A stretch of DNA of 64,000 bases from Aculops lycopersici (taxonomy: Eukaryota; Arthropoda; Arachnida; Trombidiformes; Eriophyidae), in contig WNKI01000002.1 in the NCBI GenBank assembly GCA_015350385.1, forward strand, positions 9,583,879 to 9,647,878, written 5' to 3'. Under the pieces are notes generated by a model. It saw nothing but the letters and a program-made list of their open reading frames with translations, was not told the DNA's origin and did no database searches. The translations under genes and the position numbers were made by a program. Of this stretch, positions 11,811 to 24,204 are shown piece by piece (position 1 is the stretch's first letter; each line of letters begins with the position of its first letter).

Positions 11811-14508
11811 TATTATTATTAGTGTTAATTGTTATTGTTGATTTACTTTTTTGTTTAATTTGCAGCATTCTTTGGTTAGCTTGTTGTCTTTTTGATCAAA
11901 TTGTTCGATTGGTCAGTAGACTAGATTGGCGCTGTTGAGTTAACACTTGGTTGGCATCATCATTACCATGGTACATTTGATGGTGATGATCGCATCGTCG
12001 GGCTAGAGGATTGCTGCTATCTAGTGGCCTGTTGCGCTGGCTCACGCTATATGGGCGTGTATAGGGAACACGCGGTTAGTGCTGCTGTCTGGTCGTTGTT
12101 TTGTTCGCAATAAAGATGGAGCACAGGAGGAGAGCATGAGTTTTTCGAAAAAGCGGCTTCCGTTTTATAGAATCTCTCATCTTCTAATACAAAAATAACA
12201 TTGACGACAACAAAAACAAGGAATATTCAAAAATTCTATATGCTTTTTCTCTCACTCTCGCTCGCTCGCTCGCTTTGTTCTCGTCGCGTTCAGCTCTTTT
12301 TTCTTCACCTTTTCTTCTCTCTCGACTTCGGTGGCGGAGTCGCTCCAACTTCTTGTTGGTTTGCGTTGCGATGCACTAGCGCCGCCGCAAAACCAGTGCA
12401 AATTTACGCACTCTTTTTTCTCACCAAAAATCGCCGCTTGTTCTGGCTGCTTGCTGTTGATTTTCGCTCCAGAAACTTGGCTGCTGCTTCTGGTTGCTTG
12501 CTGCTTGTTGCGCGCCGCTGCCGATGCACAGCGCGAGAAAAAGAGAAAGTTTGTCGCAAGGAGGAAAAATGTCGCCGCTTTGCCCCGCAACTCTCACTTG
12601 ATGCTACATGTGCCGGTACTGTGCGATGCGGTGAGATGTGATGTGATGTGATGTGATGTGTTGTCCGTTCGCTCAGACGTCCGAAAAGAAACTGAAACGA
12701 AAAGAGATTGGCCTCCACTTTCTGCTTGGCAGCAAAAAAGAATCCTGACGCTTAAAAGGCGCACTGAATTTGGTTGTTGGTTTCGTCCAGTTGCGCCGGT
12801 CCAACTTGTTTACGCGATCGAGCGCGACTTAAGCTGCTGCTGCTGCTTCTTCTTAAGATCTGTTGCTGGTGATGCGCTAAAACTTCGCATTGCCTTCTCC
12901 TCTGGTCCCAACTCGCGAGTCGCGGCACATGAATCTGAATTTAAATCTTTTTGCATCTTCGACGACGACGACGACCACTCCAACAACAGCAACAATCTCA
13001 GCATTGGAGTTGGCGCGCTGCAACTCGAAAGCATCTGCACTGCAGCCAACTCTGGCCTGCATCTAGCACCGTTGGCGCCACCAGTTGTGCCATAGGCCCT
13101 AGCGGCCTTCTGGCTGCACCAGAGAGAAAACTCAAACAGCAGCAACAAGACCAAATGTCGCACGCGCACGGCGCGCGACGATGAGACACCAAATCCCTAT
13201 GGGTTTGTGTTTGCATCTTGAAGTCCATCAACTTGTTGTTACTATTCCATGTCCATCTCTCACTGTGTGTTTACTACACTTTATATTAATGTATTACGAC
13301 GACAACGACCACGGCGACGATAGCTAGACACTCAAACTCAAAGCTCAGAGCCAAAACTGCCCATTTGCCCGTGAACCGCATAGATAAAAGCGCGATTGTG
13401 TGGAATGGAACGGAACGGAACGGAACGGAAAGGAGAGGAGAGGGGAGGAGAAAAGAGCAGCTAGCTGGACAAGAGCTGGAGCAAGCGGCACTTTATGGCC
13501 AGATGACAACCAGATGTTCAAAACTTCCTTCGGTGACTGCACTTGAGCATGGGGGAGCTACAACAGTAACAAGCAGCACTGCATCATGTGAAGGCCACAT
13601 GTGAGCAGCACCAGCGGCACTTTTCACCATCAACATCAACCAAACGAATCGAGCGCACGAGCAGCAACAGATTTGGCCCCAACTAGAGCAAGTGCAGCTG
13701 CTGTTTCCTCTTTTCTAAGCAAAACCAATACACTACCGTACTAAACAGACTGACCATTGCACTGAACACTCACAAGCAACTGTAAGCGCCGCTGTATAGT
13801 TGGTGTCCAGTTGGATCCGACTCTGTGAGCATACATCTGCATGGCACACTCTTGATTGCTCTTTTCAAATGGACAGCGAGCCAGTTAGCTCCAACATCAG
13901 TTGGTTGCCGGCCGTTTGGTTTGGTTTGGTTTGGTTCAACGGGAAGATGAATGTGGATTTGTATTTGAACAGGATGGATCCACAACGAAGACGGAAGATG
14001 GCAATTAGCTTAGGGTAATTTCCCCGTTGTGTGTCTATCGTATGTATGTAGAGAAGCAGACGGCGCACTTGGAAACGGACGTCAGTTAGCTGGACGAGGG
14101 GTCCGTTGTCGCCATTGAATCTGCTCTTGTTGTTGAATTAACTAAGATAACCACGACATTCGACGACAACTAGAACAACAACAAAAAAGTTCTTGCTTCG
14201 AGGTAGAAGCGGATGTGCCATATGTCTAACGAACGGAAGCTTGCCTACACTAGACTAAACTCAACTTGAGAGTTGTTACTCTTGAAAGCGAAAGTGCTAT
14301 TAGCGGCCTTATATGGTTTAGGCGCTAGCCATCAACTTGATGGCCGGCGGCAGGCCACTTTTTCTCGGCTTTTCTTGGCTCCCCAAATTGATGCTACTCA
14401 AAATCTTGATTGGCTCTCTACACAAAAAGCTCTCAATGGTTGGTTTTGGTCACCACAAAACTCTAGACCTCTTACTTTCTTAGCAGTGCTTTTCAGCAGC
14501 ATAAGTGT
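11811..14508. other. Intergenic region, probable 5' leader/promoter of the RTK on the minus strand
   Basis: No convincing gene. 12240-13200 is rich in G+C and CpG and open in several frames on both strands at once, as expected for a promoter or untranslated leader rather than coding sequence; being upstream of the minus-strand RTK, it may serve that gene. Simple repeats include TGATG units near 12633-12659, CGGAA units near 13409-13429 and TTTGG units near 13917-13935. Confidence 0.45.
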
Positions 14509-14514
14509 TTTATT
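14509..14514 (-). promoter_or_regulatory. Poly(A) signal AATAAA overlapping the cyclin H stop codon
   Basis: On the minus strand the last codons read TCA AAA TAA, and the TAA stop lies inside AATAAA. If this hexamer is used, the 3' UTR is only some tens of bases long. Confidence 0.5.
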
Positions 14515-15298
14515 TTGATAGCTTCTTCTCAATCTTTTTAACAACATCCTTCCCTGGACTATTCTGCAGATCCTCCTCAATTAGTCGCGTGATGTCGCTT
14601 GCCGCGAGCCGGAAGTTGTCCAATGCCTCCGATTCCGCTCCAAATAGAGTCTCGAGCCAGTCCTCTAATTTTGACCAGCCAACTTTCTCGGCCGCGTGAC
14701 AAACGGAAGCCAATGCTATCTGTGAGGGCGTATAGAGGAAACAGGCATCTGTAAACATTGACTTGTCTAAATAGTCGTCGATTTCTGCAGTCATCGCTTC
14801 GAGTCTGTCCCAAGTATTGGAATCGGTAAACTTTGCTCTAATATCGATTTGGAATCCTTCTACTGCTCTAAATGGTAGGTGGACGGTAAGATGGAAATTT
14901 AACTTTTTCATCAACAACAACTCGTTTGATAATACTGTTTTCTGAGCCTTTCGACAGTCGCCATTTACATTCTTAAGGAATTGATCTATCGATACATTGA
15001 ACTCGTCTACTTTGCACGCCAAGTAGGCACAAGTAATTCCGATATTCTTAGGGTGATAACTGGCGCATGATTCGTGGAGATAAAATCGTTTCATGTATAT
15101 GAATGCAGTCGCGATCACTGATTTTCTCATAGGTGGCTGAAATTTGCGACAAAATTCCTTCAATGTTACAAGATAACTTCTAACTAGATGAGATTCTTCA
15201 TTTGGCGTCAGCAAACCGCTACCTGATTTGCTCCGAAGCTCTTCCAACTCCTTGGGAGTTTTCATCCAATATTTTCTCTGAGTGGAAGTTGGATACAT
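14510..15298 (-). CDS. CycH: Cyclin H (CDK7-activating kinase / TFIIH subunit)
   Basis: 262-aa single-exon cyclin. The N-terminus MYPTSTQRKYW matches the cyclin H signature start, and the first cyclin box carries YHPKNIGITCAYLACKVDEF (about 81-100). The second box carries TDACFLYTPSQIALAS (about 183-198). Cyclin H with CDK7 and MAT1 forms CAK, which phosphorylates cell-cycle CDKs and, as part of TFIIH, the RNA polymerase II tail. It is shorter than the human protein (about 323 aa), lacking an insertion near residues 25-45 and the extended acidic C-terminal tail. The start is supported by the conserved MY opening. The coiled-coil gene lies 280 bp upstream on the same strand. Confidence 0.93.
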   Translation of the reverse strand: MYPTSTQRKYWMKTPKELEELRSKSGSGLLTPNEESHLVRSYLVTLKEFCRKFQPPMRKSVIATAFIYMKRFYLHESCASYHPKNIGITCAYLACKVDEFNVSIDQFLKNVNGDCRKAQKTVLSNELLLMKKLNFHLTVHLPFRAVEGFQIDIRAKFTDSNTWDRLEAMTAEIDDYLDKSMFTDACFLYTPSQIALASVCHAAEKVGWSKLEDWLETLFGAESEALDNFRLAASDITRLIEEDLQNSPGKDVVKKIEKKLSK

Positions 15299-15512
15299 TT
15301 TCTATCGCTCCGATTATGACTTTATACTATCTAATAATGAGTGTTATGGTGATCATTTAATTATGGATATATTAACAGAGTGGTTAACAATAAAAAAATG
15401 ATAGAATAGTTGTTGCATTTGTTTGCAGATTGTAAACAAACACACGTTTCGTTGATTGTCATGCATGAGCGTGTCAAGGTAACATGGACGAATCAATGGA
15501 TTTGTCAAGTCT

Positions 15513-15528
15513 TTTATTCCATTTTATT
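15513..15528 (-). promoter_or_regulatory. Two AATAAA poly(A) signals after the coiled-coil gene
   Basis: TTTATT occurs on the plus strand at 15513-15518 and 15523-15528, giving two minus-strand AATAAA hexamers about 50-65 nt after the stop at 15579. This fits a short 3' UTR ending before the cyclin H gene. Confidence 0.5.
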
Positions 15529-15578
15529 AATGCGTTATCATATTATATATTATATCAACTATCTATTGTATCATCCTT

Positions 15579-16622
15579 TCACTGCATATTCTTAAACAAC
15601 TCAAAGGGCTCCACCTCGGGCGGAGGTGGAATGGAAGAGGCACTGAAGTCCATGTTGTTATATGAAGTTGGCCTATTAGCATGGCCCAAGATCTCCGCTA
15701 TAGTTGGCATCTCAACAGGAGGCGGTGGTGGGATACCATATTCCATCGAGGAATTGGAATTGCTTCTAACTGGCATTCGACCTAAATCTTTCAGAGCTTT
15801 TAGCTCAGCCTCCGCTTGCACTTTTTGGTGAAGAGTTGATTTCCATTCTTGGTAGTATTTGTTGACTTGCTTCTCCAAATCTTGAACCTTATCCTTCCAT
15901 TTGTTCAACTCTCGCCTAGTATGGTCAAGCTCCTTTTTATAATCATTTATCATATCGTCCTTGATCTTATTCTTCTCCTTGATTTTCTCACAATACTCCT
16001 TTGCCCCACTATTCTTTAAAATATCTTCTACTCGGGCTTCAGATATATTCAGAAGTTCATCTTTCAGTTTTTGTTTCATGATCTGTACCTTGAGGTCTAA
16101 CTCCAAATTCTTGGCCATAAGTTCATTTACAGTGGCAGAATTCTTGGAATGATTCGTCTTCAATTCATTGATGTACTCGCGGATTGTTTTGTTGTCGGGT
16201 GCGTTAGTCTTGAGCTCTGAATAGATTTCGTTGATCTCTTTGATGGACGCGAGATTCAAGTCGTGCGATTCGAGGTAATCACTTAACTCTGGATCGATAT
16301 CACTAGTTTTGGTTGGCTCTTGTTGTTTGTATTGCATAAGTTCAGATTCAAGATGTTTTATCATATCTTTTAGGCGAGATATTTCAACATCCCTCTCTTT
16401 AATGATTTCGACGTTTTGATTTGGCTCTTGATCGTCGTCATCGCTGGCGCTACTTGTCCTTGACTTTGTTTCTTTTGTCCTAGATTCATGGTCTTGCTCT
16501 ACAATTTGAGCTCCCTGTTTGATGATAACATTATTGATTTCCCCGTTAACCTCCTCTTCGTCGTCCTCCCAGGGTGAATCTGGGTCAATATCCTCGAAGG
16601 TCTCCTCCTTGTCGTTTTCCAT
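15579..16622 (-). CDS. Coiled-coil protein with proline-rich C-terminus, function unknown
   Basis: 347-aa single-exon protein I do not recognise. The first about 70 residues are acidic and Ser-rich (EDIDPDSPWEDDEEE). Heptad-like charged helices follow at about 73-105 and about 150-285, rich in K/E/L with no obvious break, predicting a long coiled coil. The last about 55 residues carry two proline runs, IPPPPPVEMP and IPPPPEVEPFELF, resembling ligands for EVH1/SH3/WW-type domains. No signal peptide or membrane segment is seen. The long frame, balanced composition and good Met context support a real gene. A golgin- or TANGO1/cTAGE-like trafficking adaptor has this general architecture, but I see no diagnostic motif. 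Confidence 0.8.
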   Translation of the reverse strand: MENDKEETFEDIDPDSPWEDDEEEVNGEINNVIIKQGAQIVEQDHESRTKETKSRTSSASDDDDQEPNQNVEIIKERDVEISRLKDMIKHLESELMQYKQQEPTKTSDIDPELSDYLESHDLNLASIKEINEIYSELKTNAPDNKTIREYINELKTNHSKNSATVNELMAKNLELDLKVQIMKQKLKDELLNISEARVEDILKNSGAKEYCEKIKEKNKIKDDMINDYKKELDHTRRELNKWKDKVQDLEKQVNKYYQEWKSTLHQKVQAEAELKALKDLGRMPVRSNSNSSMEYGIPPPPPVEMPTIAEILGHANRPTSYNNMDFSASSIPPPPEVEPFELFKNMQ

Positions 16623-18845
16623 TTTATTTGTTTACTAGAAGAATGCAATATAAAAAGTTTCAAGATCCTATCAGCAATACGCAGTGTCCAATATTTAACA
16701 TTTAATATTGATTAGTATAAAATATGCATGCAATGCTGTTAAACACAGCTTGTTACAGATAAATAAATATGATGTAAATATATTTTGGAAATTGTTTACA
16801 ATGCAACCTGTCGAGTTGCTGAATATCAAGTTGTCCACATGCTAAATTTAGTGACGTTGAGCGAAAGGCAGCTGTCAGCCGGCGAGCAGCGTCTGGATTC
16901 TTTTTTCCATGCAGTCACAGCCGATAAACGCGGCTGTCGCACATTTGCTCCCTTTACTTTGAATCATGAATGGAGAACAGGAACAGGAGCTGAGCGTTTG
17001 CTTCGTTAGAAACTTACAGCTCGATACACGAAATATGCATCCACCCGTAGACTACCTGTTCAAACGAGTTCGGATACACGATCTAGCTAGACCATTGAAC
17101 GCAACGAATGATAGGAGTTTTCCTCGCTTTCGTTCTTCTAACTCTAACCTGAGATTCAACTCCAAGTTGTTAATATCTTTGTGTTATCATGAACATGAGT
17201 CCAAGTACTGACATGTGGTATTTGACGCAACATTTGGAGCTCAATAATATATCGAGAAGATGGAGTTGAAGGGAGGGCCAACGAAAATTAAGCCGAATCG
17301 AGAGGGAATGTCAAAGTCTTCTATTTATCCTTTCATTAATTCAAGTTCAACGCAGATTCAAGTGACATTAGTGAGATCGGATCGCCAATGTCATTCCAGA
17401 GAAATTAATTATCGGTTCACCTTCAAATCCAAACTTTTGCCGCCCAATGGTTATGGTCGCTGGAATACTGTTGGCGGTCCCACCGGCTAACTTGCATAAG
17501 CGTTAGCTTGGATAATTAATCACAACATCTGACTTGGGGGTGGACAGGCGTCGGAGTAGTCTTCAAAAGTTCACTTCTGATTCATAGTGCTTGGCCTAAC
17601 ACAAGTTACCTGTCCGTCTAGCTAGTTTGCGACTAAACCGTGCAAATGGCGAGATTCATTACCAGGTTGCGCCAAGCAGGTGAGTTTTGAAGGTTGCAAG
17701 GTTGGGCTGACACGTGACCAGATATCAGTATGCACGTTAGTGTGAGTGTGTGGTCCTCCCGTGGTTGCCTCGGGCTAGGATCTATTATTGTGTGATTCCA
17801 TGGTGCCAATCACACGTGAGCGCGCCCGTGACAATGGATATTCACCACGCGATTGCCCATTCGTCTCGTCGTGAGGCTAGCAATCAGTAATAGTCTCTGT
17901 CTGCATTTGACTGTGATATTCAGGTTATTTTTAGCTGCCGACTAGGCTCATTTGAAAACCTAAGTCTGAATGAGACACTATGTGTAGCCGAGATAAGATC
18001 AATTCCCTTGCCACGTGGCATTTCCAAACGCAGAGTGGGACCTAGCGACTGGCAATCAGTGTCAATTTCTACCTATTCAAACGCTGCTGCTTGTACTACA
18101 GCTTGTCTCGATGATTGCGTTACATTTATCAGTCGCAGGATAGATCTAAGAGCAGGAGAGACCGCAGTTTTGAACGGCCGTCCTGCGTATACTTTGCAAG
18201 CAGTTTAGATCGAATGTAACTCAATTATTGAGACAGGCTTTACCTGCGCCTACTTCCGTTAAATTCCGTTTCAAGGACAGGGCATGATCTTCGTGTTTGA
18301 TTAGCTCATCGGTTGCGAGCCGCCGCCAGGTGGCTCAAAATCTGCACGGATCATTGAGCAATAGAAGAGTGGCTGCTCGTCGCGATCTTATATGACAACT
18401 CAAGTCTCGACTAGAGCGGCCAATCAATTTTATAAGCTCTCTATGTGTCTCGCTCATAGGCCGGGGAAAATAGATTATATCTTTGGTGTAGTCAAATTAG
18501 GTTACGTCATCGGTTCAGTGAGTAGTCAGAAATCGGTGAGATAAACAACACACGCACAATGAGGCGTTGGAAAACCCTATCATCAATACTCAATCGCCCT
18601 TCATCGTTTGCCCCTGACTGGTGGGCGGAGCGCTTCTACTTGACCGGTTTCATTGCTCTTGTCATTACATTAAACTAAAACCAGTGAACTTGCAGCGCGC
18701 TACCGGAAGTAAGCTGAGCCAAAAATACAGGCGAACGACAACAACCACTACGACGATCAAGGCAACGACGTCAATGACATACAAGTGGCAGGTCAAGCCC
18801 ACAGTTTTTCAGCGCAAAAAGCGCAGTCAACCAGACAACTAGGTA

Positions 18846-19001
18846 ACGCTCTCTCTCTCTCTCTCNCTCTNCNNNCNNCTNNNNNNNNNNNNNNNNNNNN
18901 NNNNNNNNNTACGTACGTACGTACTACGTACGTACTACGTACGTACGTACGTACTACTACTACTACTACGTCTACTACTACTACTACTCTACTCTACTCT
19001 A

Positions 19002-19097
<96 letters not shown>
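18846..19097. repeat. (CT)n microsatellite interrupted by N gap (18866-18909) and TACG-type noise
   Basis: CT repeats run into scattered Ns from 18866 and solid N to 18909. Then come TACG, TAC and CTCTA-like units (18910-19006), then a pure (CT)n tract to about 19097. The TACG/TAC stretch looks like low-quality consensus through the microsatellite rather than biology, because similar inserted TA/ACG noise appears beside the second gap. Confidence 0.7.
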
Positions 19098-19099
<2 letters not shown>

Positions 19100-20377
19100 G
19101 TTGTTGTCTTCGGAGATAGGCAATAAGGTTGAGTTGGATAACAATATCTTACTATCGATGGGTTAACTTATCGGCTCGAGTCATTTAAAACTAGTTACCT
19201 GGGCCCGCCGACGAGTTTCGCATGAGTGAGTACAAGACAAATCAATCGGTGGTTGTTGTTTGATTTAATTTGCTCCACGTGATATTCGAGTTCACCTGCA
19301 AGGTAACAAACCTCGTCATTGTCGTTGTCGTCGTAGTTAGTCTAATCGCTCTAGCCCATGACTACGACACCGACGACGAACGCTCTCTTGACAACTCGCG
19401 TTGTAAATCAAAGGGCACAACGCGGAGGTGGCGCTGTCATTGGTTGGAAGGTTTGGGAAGAGCATGGAAAATTCCAATATCAACAACAAGCCGGACCGAC
19501 AACAAAGAGGAGAAGAAGCAGAAAGTCACTTGTCTATCAGCTAGACACTGAGTCTATTAAAAGCCCCTCTGCTGGGCGCCCACACGTTGCTTTTGTCGTC
19601 GTCGTCGCCGCCTCCGGTTATTGGCACTCGAATGGCAGCGGCGGCGGCGGCGGCTGCCGTTGCGCAACAATCAAAAGGCCGGCGCGACGAGGAAGGGAAA
19701 CGGAAATGCAGCTTGAGGGCCGGCGACGGCAACCGTAGCGGCGGCAACGGCGGTGCATAGGGACAGCAAGTGGATCAGGCGAAAACAATGTGACGCAATT
19801 GAGAAATATCAAATGGCTGCTCTCTCTCTCTCTCTCTCTCGTCTAAATGTTCAATTTTAGCGGTCGACGGTCTTGCCAGGGACTTTTCTACCAGTTGTAT
19901 TCGGCGTAGTTTCTAGCGCAAAAGTAGTGGTAAGAGCACTAAGAGTGGCGCCTGCGACGAGGGCAACCATGTCGCTGTTGTAGTCAATGCGCGGATACCA
20001 TTGGCCATCACATTGGCTTCCAATGGTTTAGTTGATATTGAAGAATCAAGGCGCCAGATAACAAACTCGCTCACTTATTCACTTAGTTGTGTATCGCTTC
20101 CATCGAAAGAAATCATCATCACCTCTAAAGCTTCAACATGGTTAGCCATTCCACTCAATGATGACTCAGGACCAAGTAACTTCTACATGACGTCAGTGAG
20201 TCTGAATTTTGGCTGGCTGAATGCAAACTGGAAAGCAAATTTGGTGGATGGGGTAGCTCGCAAGCATCAGACAGTTATCTAGACGCCAGTAAAAGGTGCT
20301 TCCATTTACTAGCGTCTTGGCAGCTAGCTAACTGATTCCAATGGAGTGAGTGCTGAACAAAGATCATCGATCCTTGA

Positions 20378-20408
20378 GTAGTTGGTGCAGAGATACTGCA
20401 CCAACTAC
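20378..20408. repeat. Perfect 13-bp stem, 5-nt loop hairpin
   Basis: The 13 bases at 20378-20390 are the exact reverse complement of 20396-20408, with a loop of AGATA. It is not a simple repeat. Unknown function. Confidence 0.85.
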
Positions 20409-21416
20409 AGCAAAATAAAAAACTACCACTACTTTGCTAACTAACAACATGATACTACTACAACTACTACTACTACTACTACTACACCACTACACTACTC
20501 AACAACTGGTCGTTTGTTTGACTTTACCTTTTTTATTTATAGCATAGTTCAACTATAAGTTTACATGGCATCACACAACTAATAGGTCCAAGTTTGAGTG
20601 AAGTCTCACGTAATTTCTGACAGCTTTTCATAATGAGTCACTATGCAAGCTGATCGGCTGAACAGCAGCTCAATGGTTCGGCAAACTAACTGGCCTCTCG
20701 TTGGCGGCGCCATTTGCGTGATGCCTTTACTTCTAATTAGCATTACCGAAGCAATTGCCCCTTGAGCCTCTGAGTTACAGAAAAAAATCAACAGCGGAAG
20801 CTAGTGGCAGCCGCAACGGAGGAGATCACAACCACTAATAACTCAGAGGAGCAGAGTTGGAAGTGAATAGGACATAGGAGGCACCACCGCAGGGTTGCAC
20901 GGAAGCCAGCAGTCACTCGTGTGAGCATCGCCAAGACCGTTAGACATTGATAACAACCACAACGATAACGGCGACGAGACAAACTAAACTCTGAATTTGC
21001 GCTGAACTTGAACTGGCGCATTTGCATCATTTCACTGTCAAGCAAACACTCAAGTTGATATCAATCAACTGCTGTTACTATAAGCGCTGCTAATCAACAA
21101 ATATCACCACCAACACCACCACTAGCGACAACGTAACAAGTGGATCCCCCGAGTAACAGTAAGGAGGCCGACAGCAACAGTGTCAATAGATGAATAGATA
21201 GACAGATAGTGAGACTCACACACTCGAGCTCTCGAAGTTGTTTTGTCGTGGTAGAACAAGCCACCAAATGCAACAAGTGGTTGTTTGCTCTTCTCATTCA
21301 ATCCAGTGTATGCCAAACTCCAACGCGCCGCTTATCAGTCTTTTGCGCGCCAGGAGGAGGCGCGCATTTTTCTCAAATATTCGCTGGTTAGATCGCACCG
21401 CGAGTTACTCTACTGG

Positions 21417-21453
21417 CTAGTAGCTGATTAACGGGAGCTTAATCAGTTACTAG
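21417..21453. repeat. 15-bp hairpin with one mismatch, 7-nt loop
   Basis: 21417-21431 pairs with 21439-21453 at 14 of 15 positions; the exception is a G-T wobble. The loop is CGGGAGC. It is not a microsatellite. Unknown function. Confidence 0.8.
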
Positions 21454-24204
21454 CTGATCAAGCTCCAACGGGGTGTTTATTTTACTTATCGAATTACCAA
21501 TAGAAGTTGCTGGTTAATCAGATCTGGAGACAGGCAATAGACAAGCGCATGAGCTCGACGCACGACTGCTCTCTTCAGAGTTGCGCAATGACGCCGACTC
21601 TTCGAGCGCGCGAACCTCTTGTCCTGGTTGGTCTCCCTCTCGACAAATCAAAATAGTGCTAATCGCTTGGTGTTAAGACTTCAGAGAGACTTGAGAAAAA
21701 AAGATTGGCCTACTAACCGTTTGGCATATTAGCTGAGCATCATTTTGAAACTAACCTCACTTGTCGCCGTTGAGTCCCAGTCGCAAACGATACCCTCGAT
21801 TTTGTGGAAATGTCACGAAATGTTGATGTTTGGAGGCTGGAAATTCACTGTTTGATCTCAAATGAACAACGGCCCTCTTAGGCCAAATTTTCTAGTCCTA
21901 GATAACGGCTTACGTAACCAACATTCTCTCCACAAGGTCGAAAGTTGACCTTGCGGCTGCCGGAGATCTTATTGGTTCAGTGAGTAGAGAGAGAGAAGGG
22001 ATATCTTTGAATGACAATAGAACCCTAAAGGGAGTTGATATGTAGGATAAACAAGACGACAAATCATTCAGGTCAATCACACACAACTGTCACATCTCCT
22101 CGAGGTTGTAAGTTATTTTGATTTTGTATTTCACAATTACGTAACAGGCAAACGATAATAATAGTAATCTCGAGCACAATTACAAAATTAGCAAATAAAA
22201 TTGGATGATAATGAGGAAAATGATCGATTTGGTCTTCTAGACACTCGGGATTTGTCGATTATTCATGCTCATATTAGAGGCCCCTCTTTGTGGGAGAAAG
22301 TCACGTGTAGAACGATAAGAGTGAGTCTCAATTATTCCGGTAGTCGATTGTTGAATCGTTAGATTATTATGCTACCTAAGGGAAAGAGAAAGTCAACTAG
22401 GCGCTTTTCTATCATTACGAGAGGAAGCGGATGGTTGTTGCATGATAATGCAGAATCGAGGCCTGTGCTTGTGTTGGATAAGTTGAATAGGTTGCGGAAT
22501 CAAAGCTCAATTGTGAGGCAAACTCTGTTACTTGGTTCATATCGTGTGTGAGAATGAGAGTAAGTAAGTGTATTTTTTTAAAGGATGATGCTAATTGAAA
22601 TGAGCAGTAGAAGGAAATGAAGTCGATGCAAGATGATTAGCAAACACCAGCTGCGCATCTACTTGCCTCGCTACTCGCGACACTTCATCTTGTCGCTGTC
22701 GCCTTGCGATAACTACAACTTGAACACACAAACACAAACAGGGAGAAAGGGAGAAAGGGAGAGAGAGTTAGAAAGAGCTACAGCCAATCCCAAGATTAGA
22801 TCTGATGTGTGCAAAATTTTTGGGATTAGCTGTACGGAGCAATAGACCAGAGCCACAATGTAAGTGAGCGTCAGACGCCTAGAGGCCTTGAGTCTCAACT
22901 CGCAATTATTACTCTCGCTTTTTGTCTACCGCTTATAACTAAACTCACTCCTAATGAAAGGGATAGATGATTAGCAAATCGGGAGCTCGATTTGTTGTTG
23001 TTTACATCCCGATTTCATCATCCCTCTCCTCATTCAGGGACCACAAATCTCTCAAAAAACTGCTCCTCCTCCAATCCGATCCATTATTTCCACTGTGCTG
23101 CTGCTGCTGCCTCCACTACCATTACAACTGCAAGCCAGTGACTCAGTGCTTGTACAGTAATTTACTCTAAAGCTACCTGATTACCACCATCTTCGTCGTC
23201 AAGTTTTCGAAGAGTTGAAGTGAGCAGCAGCAGCAGCAGCAGCAGAGGAAGAGAGAGAGAGAGATAGGGAGAAAGCCATATAAAGTTATACTTCTCTAGT
23301 TAGTCATAGAACATCATCAAGTGACCGCAAGCCCCAGGGGAGTCGCGACCACTTGTTGTGTCTGGTCTCCTGGCTAGTATTGTCGCCGTGGTAGTAGTAG
23401 TAGAAGTAGTAGTTGTTGTTGTTACATAACCAGTTCGTTGCTTAGCGAGTTCAAGTGGCTAGATTTAATGGGCTAATATTAACTGTGGGTGCAAATAGAG
23501 TGCCACACTATGGTGACGTAAATATTTACATGAATCTATCGTTTGCATATTCAACATAGTCGATCTATACACGAGAAAGAGAAAGGAGAGAGAGGTATTT
23601 CAGTCTCTAATTTATATTGATTTTTCTCTCTTTCTTTTTCTCTTGCTCTCTTCTTATAATGAAGAAGGTTTTTGGTGCCAGCGAACCAAATGGTTCGCAC
23701 TAATCACTCGCTAGACGCCACGCAACAATGAACCCCGGCCAAACAAGCAACCACTAATAACTCTTGCAAGCCAGCCAACCAACAAACCGGCTAACCAGAT
23801 CCACAAGTGCCAATAGCGACCGAGTAGGCGAGCGCCGCTTTCCTTAGCGGGAGATCCCTAGTTGCGCGCCTAGAAAACCACCACCACCATTTGCGACCTC
23901 AGTTGTGTGGCGCGTCGTTGGCAAGCTCCTTGTGTCTAGCTTGCCGCGTCTGCATGTCGTTATGGTCGTTGCTTTTGTGGCTGTGATTGTGATTGTCGTT
24001 GGAGTTGTCGACATACTGCTCACTCAAATCAAATCAAATCAAATCCAATTCTCTCTACTACACTTCTCTTCACCTCTCACGATGAGTCCTTATCATCCGA
24101 TTTGCTGGTTATACTGGATGGCTTTCATTGTCGTCTGAAAGTTGGAAAAATTGTCAAGTGAAAAAGATAGAGCTAGAGGAAGAGAATAAAGGGAATATAT
24201 ATGT

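Noticed and set aside
12201..13231. Overlapping open frames of 60-146 codons on both strands
   Set aside because: Several frames are open at once on both strands because of GC-rich, low-complexity sequence. Residue composition is repeat-like, and the position fits an RTK promoter/leader.
16966..17490. Two plus-strand open frames of 81 and 76 codons
   Set aside because: Residue composition is fairly balanced, but there is no recognisable motif, no splice signals joining them and no family match; too weak to call genes.
18785..19126. 113-codon open frame across the first gap
   Set aside because: It runs through N bases and CT/TACG repeats and has no biological composition.
20001..20282. 93-codon plus-strand open frame
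   Set aside because: No recognisable domain or signal peptide; the length is expected by chance in 10 kb of gene-free DNA.
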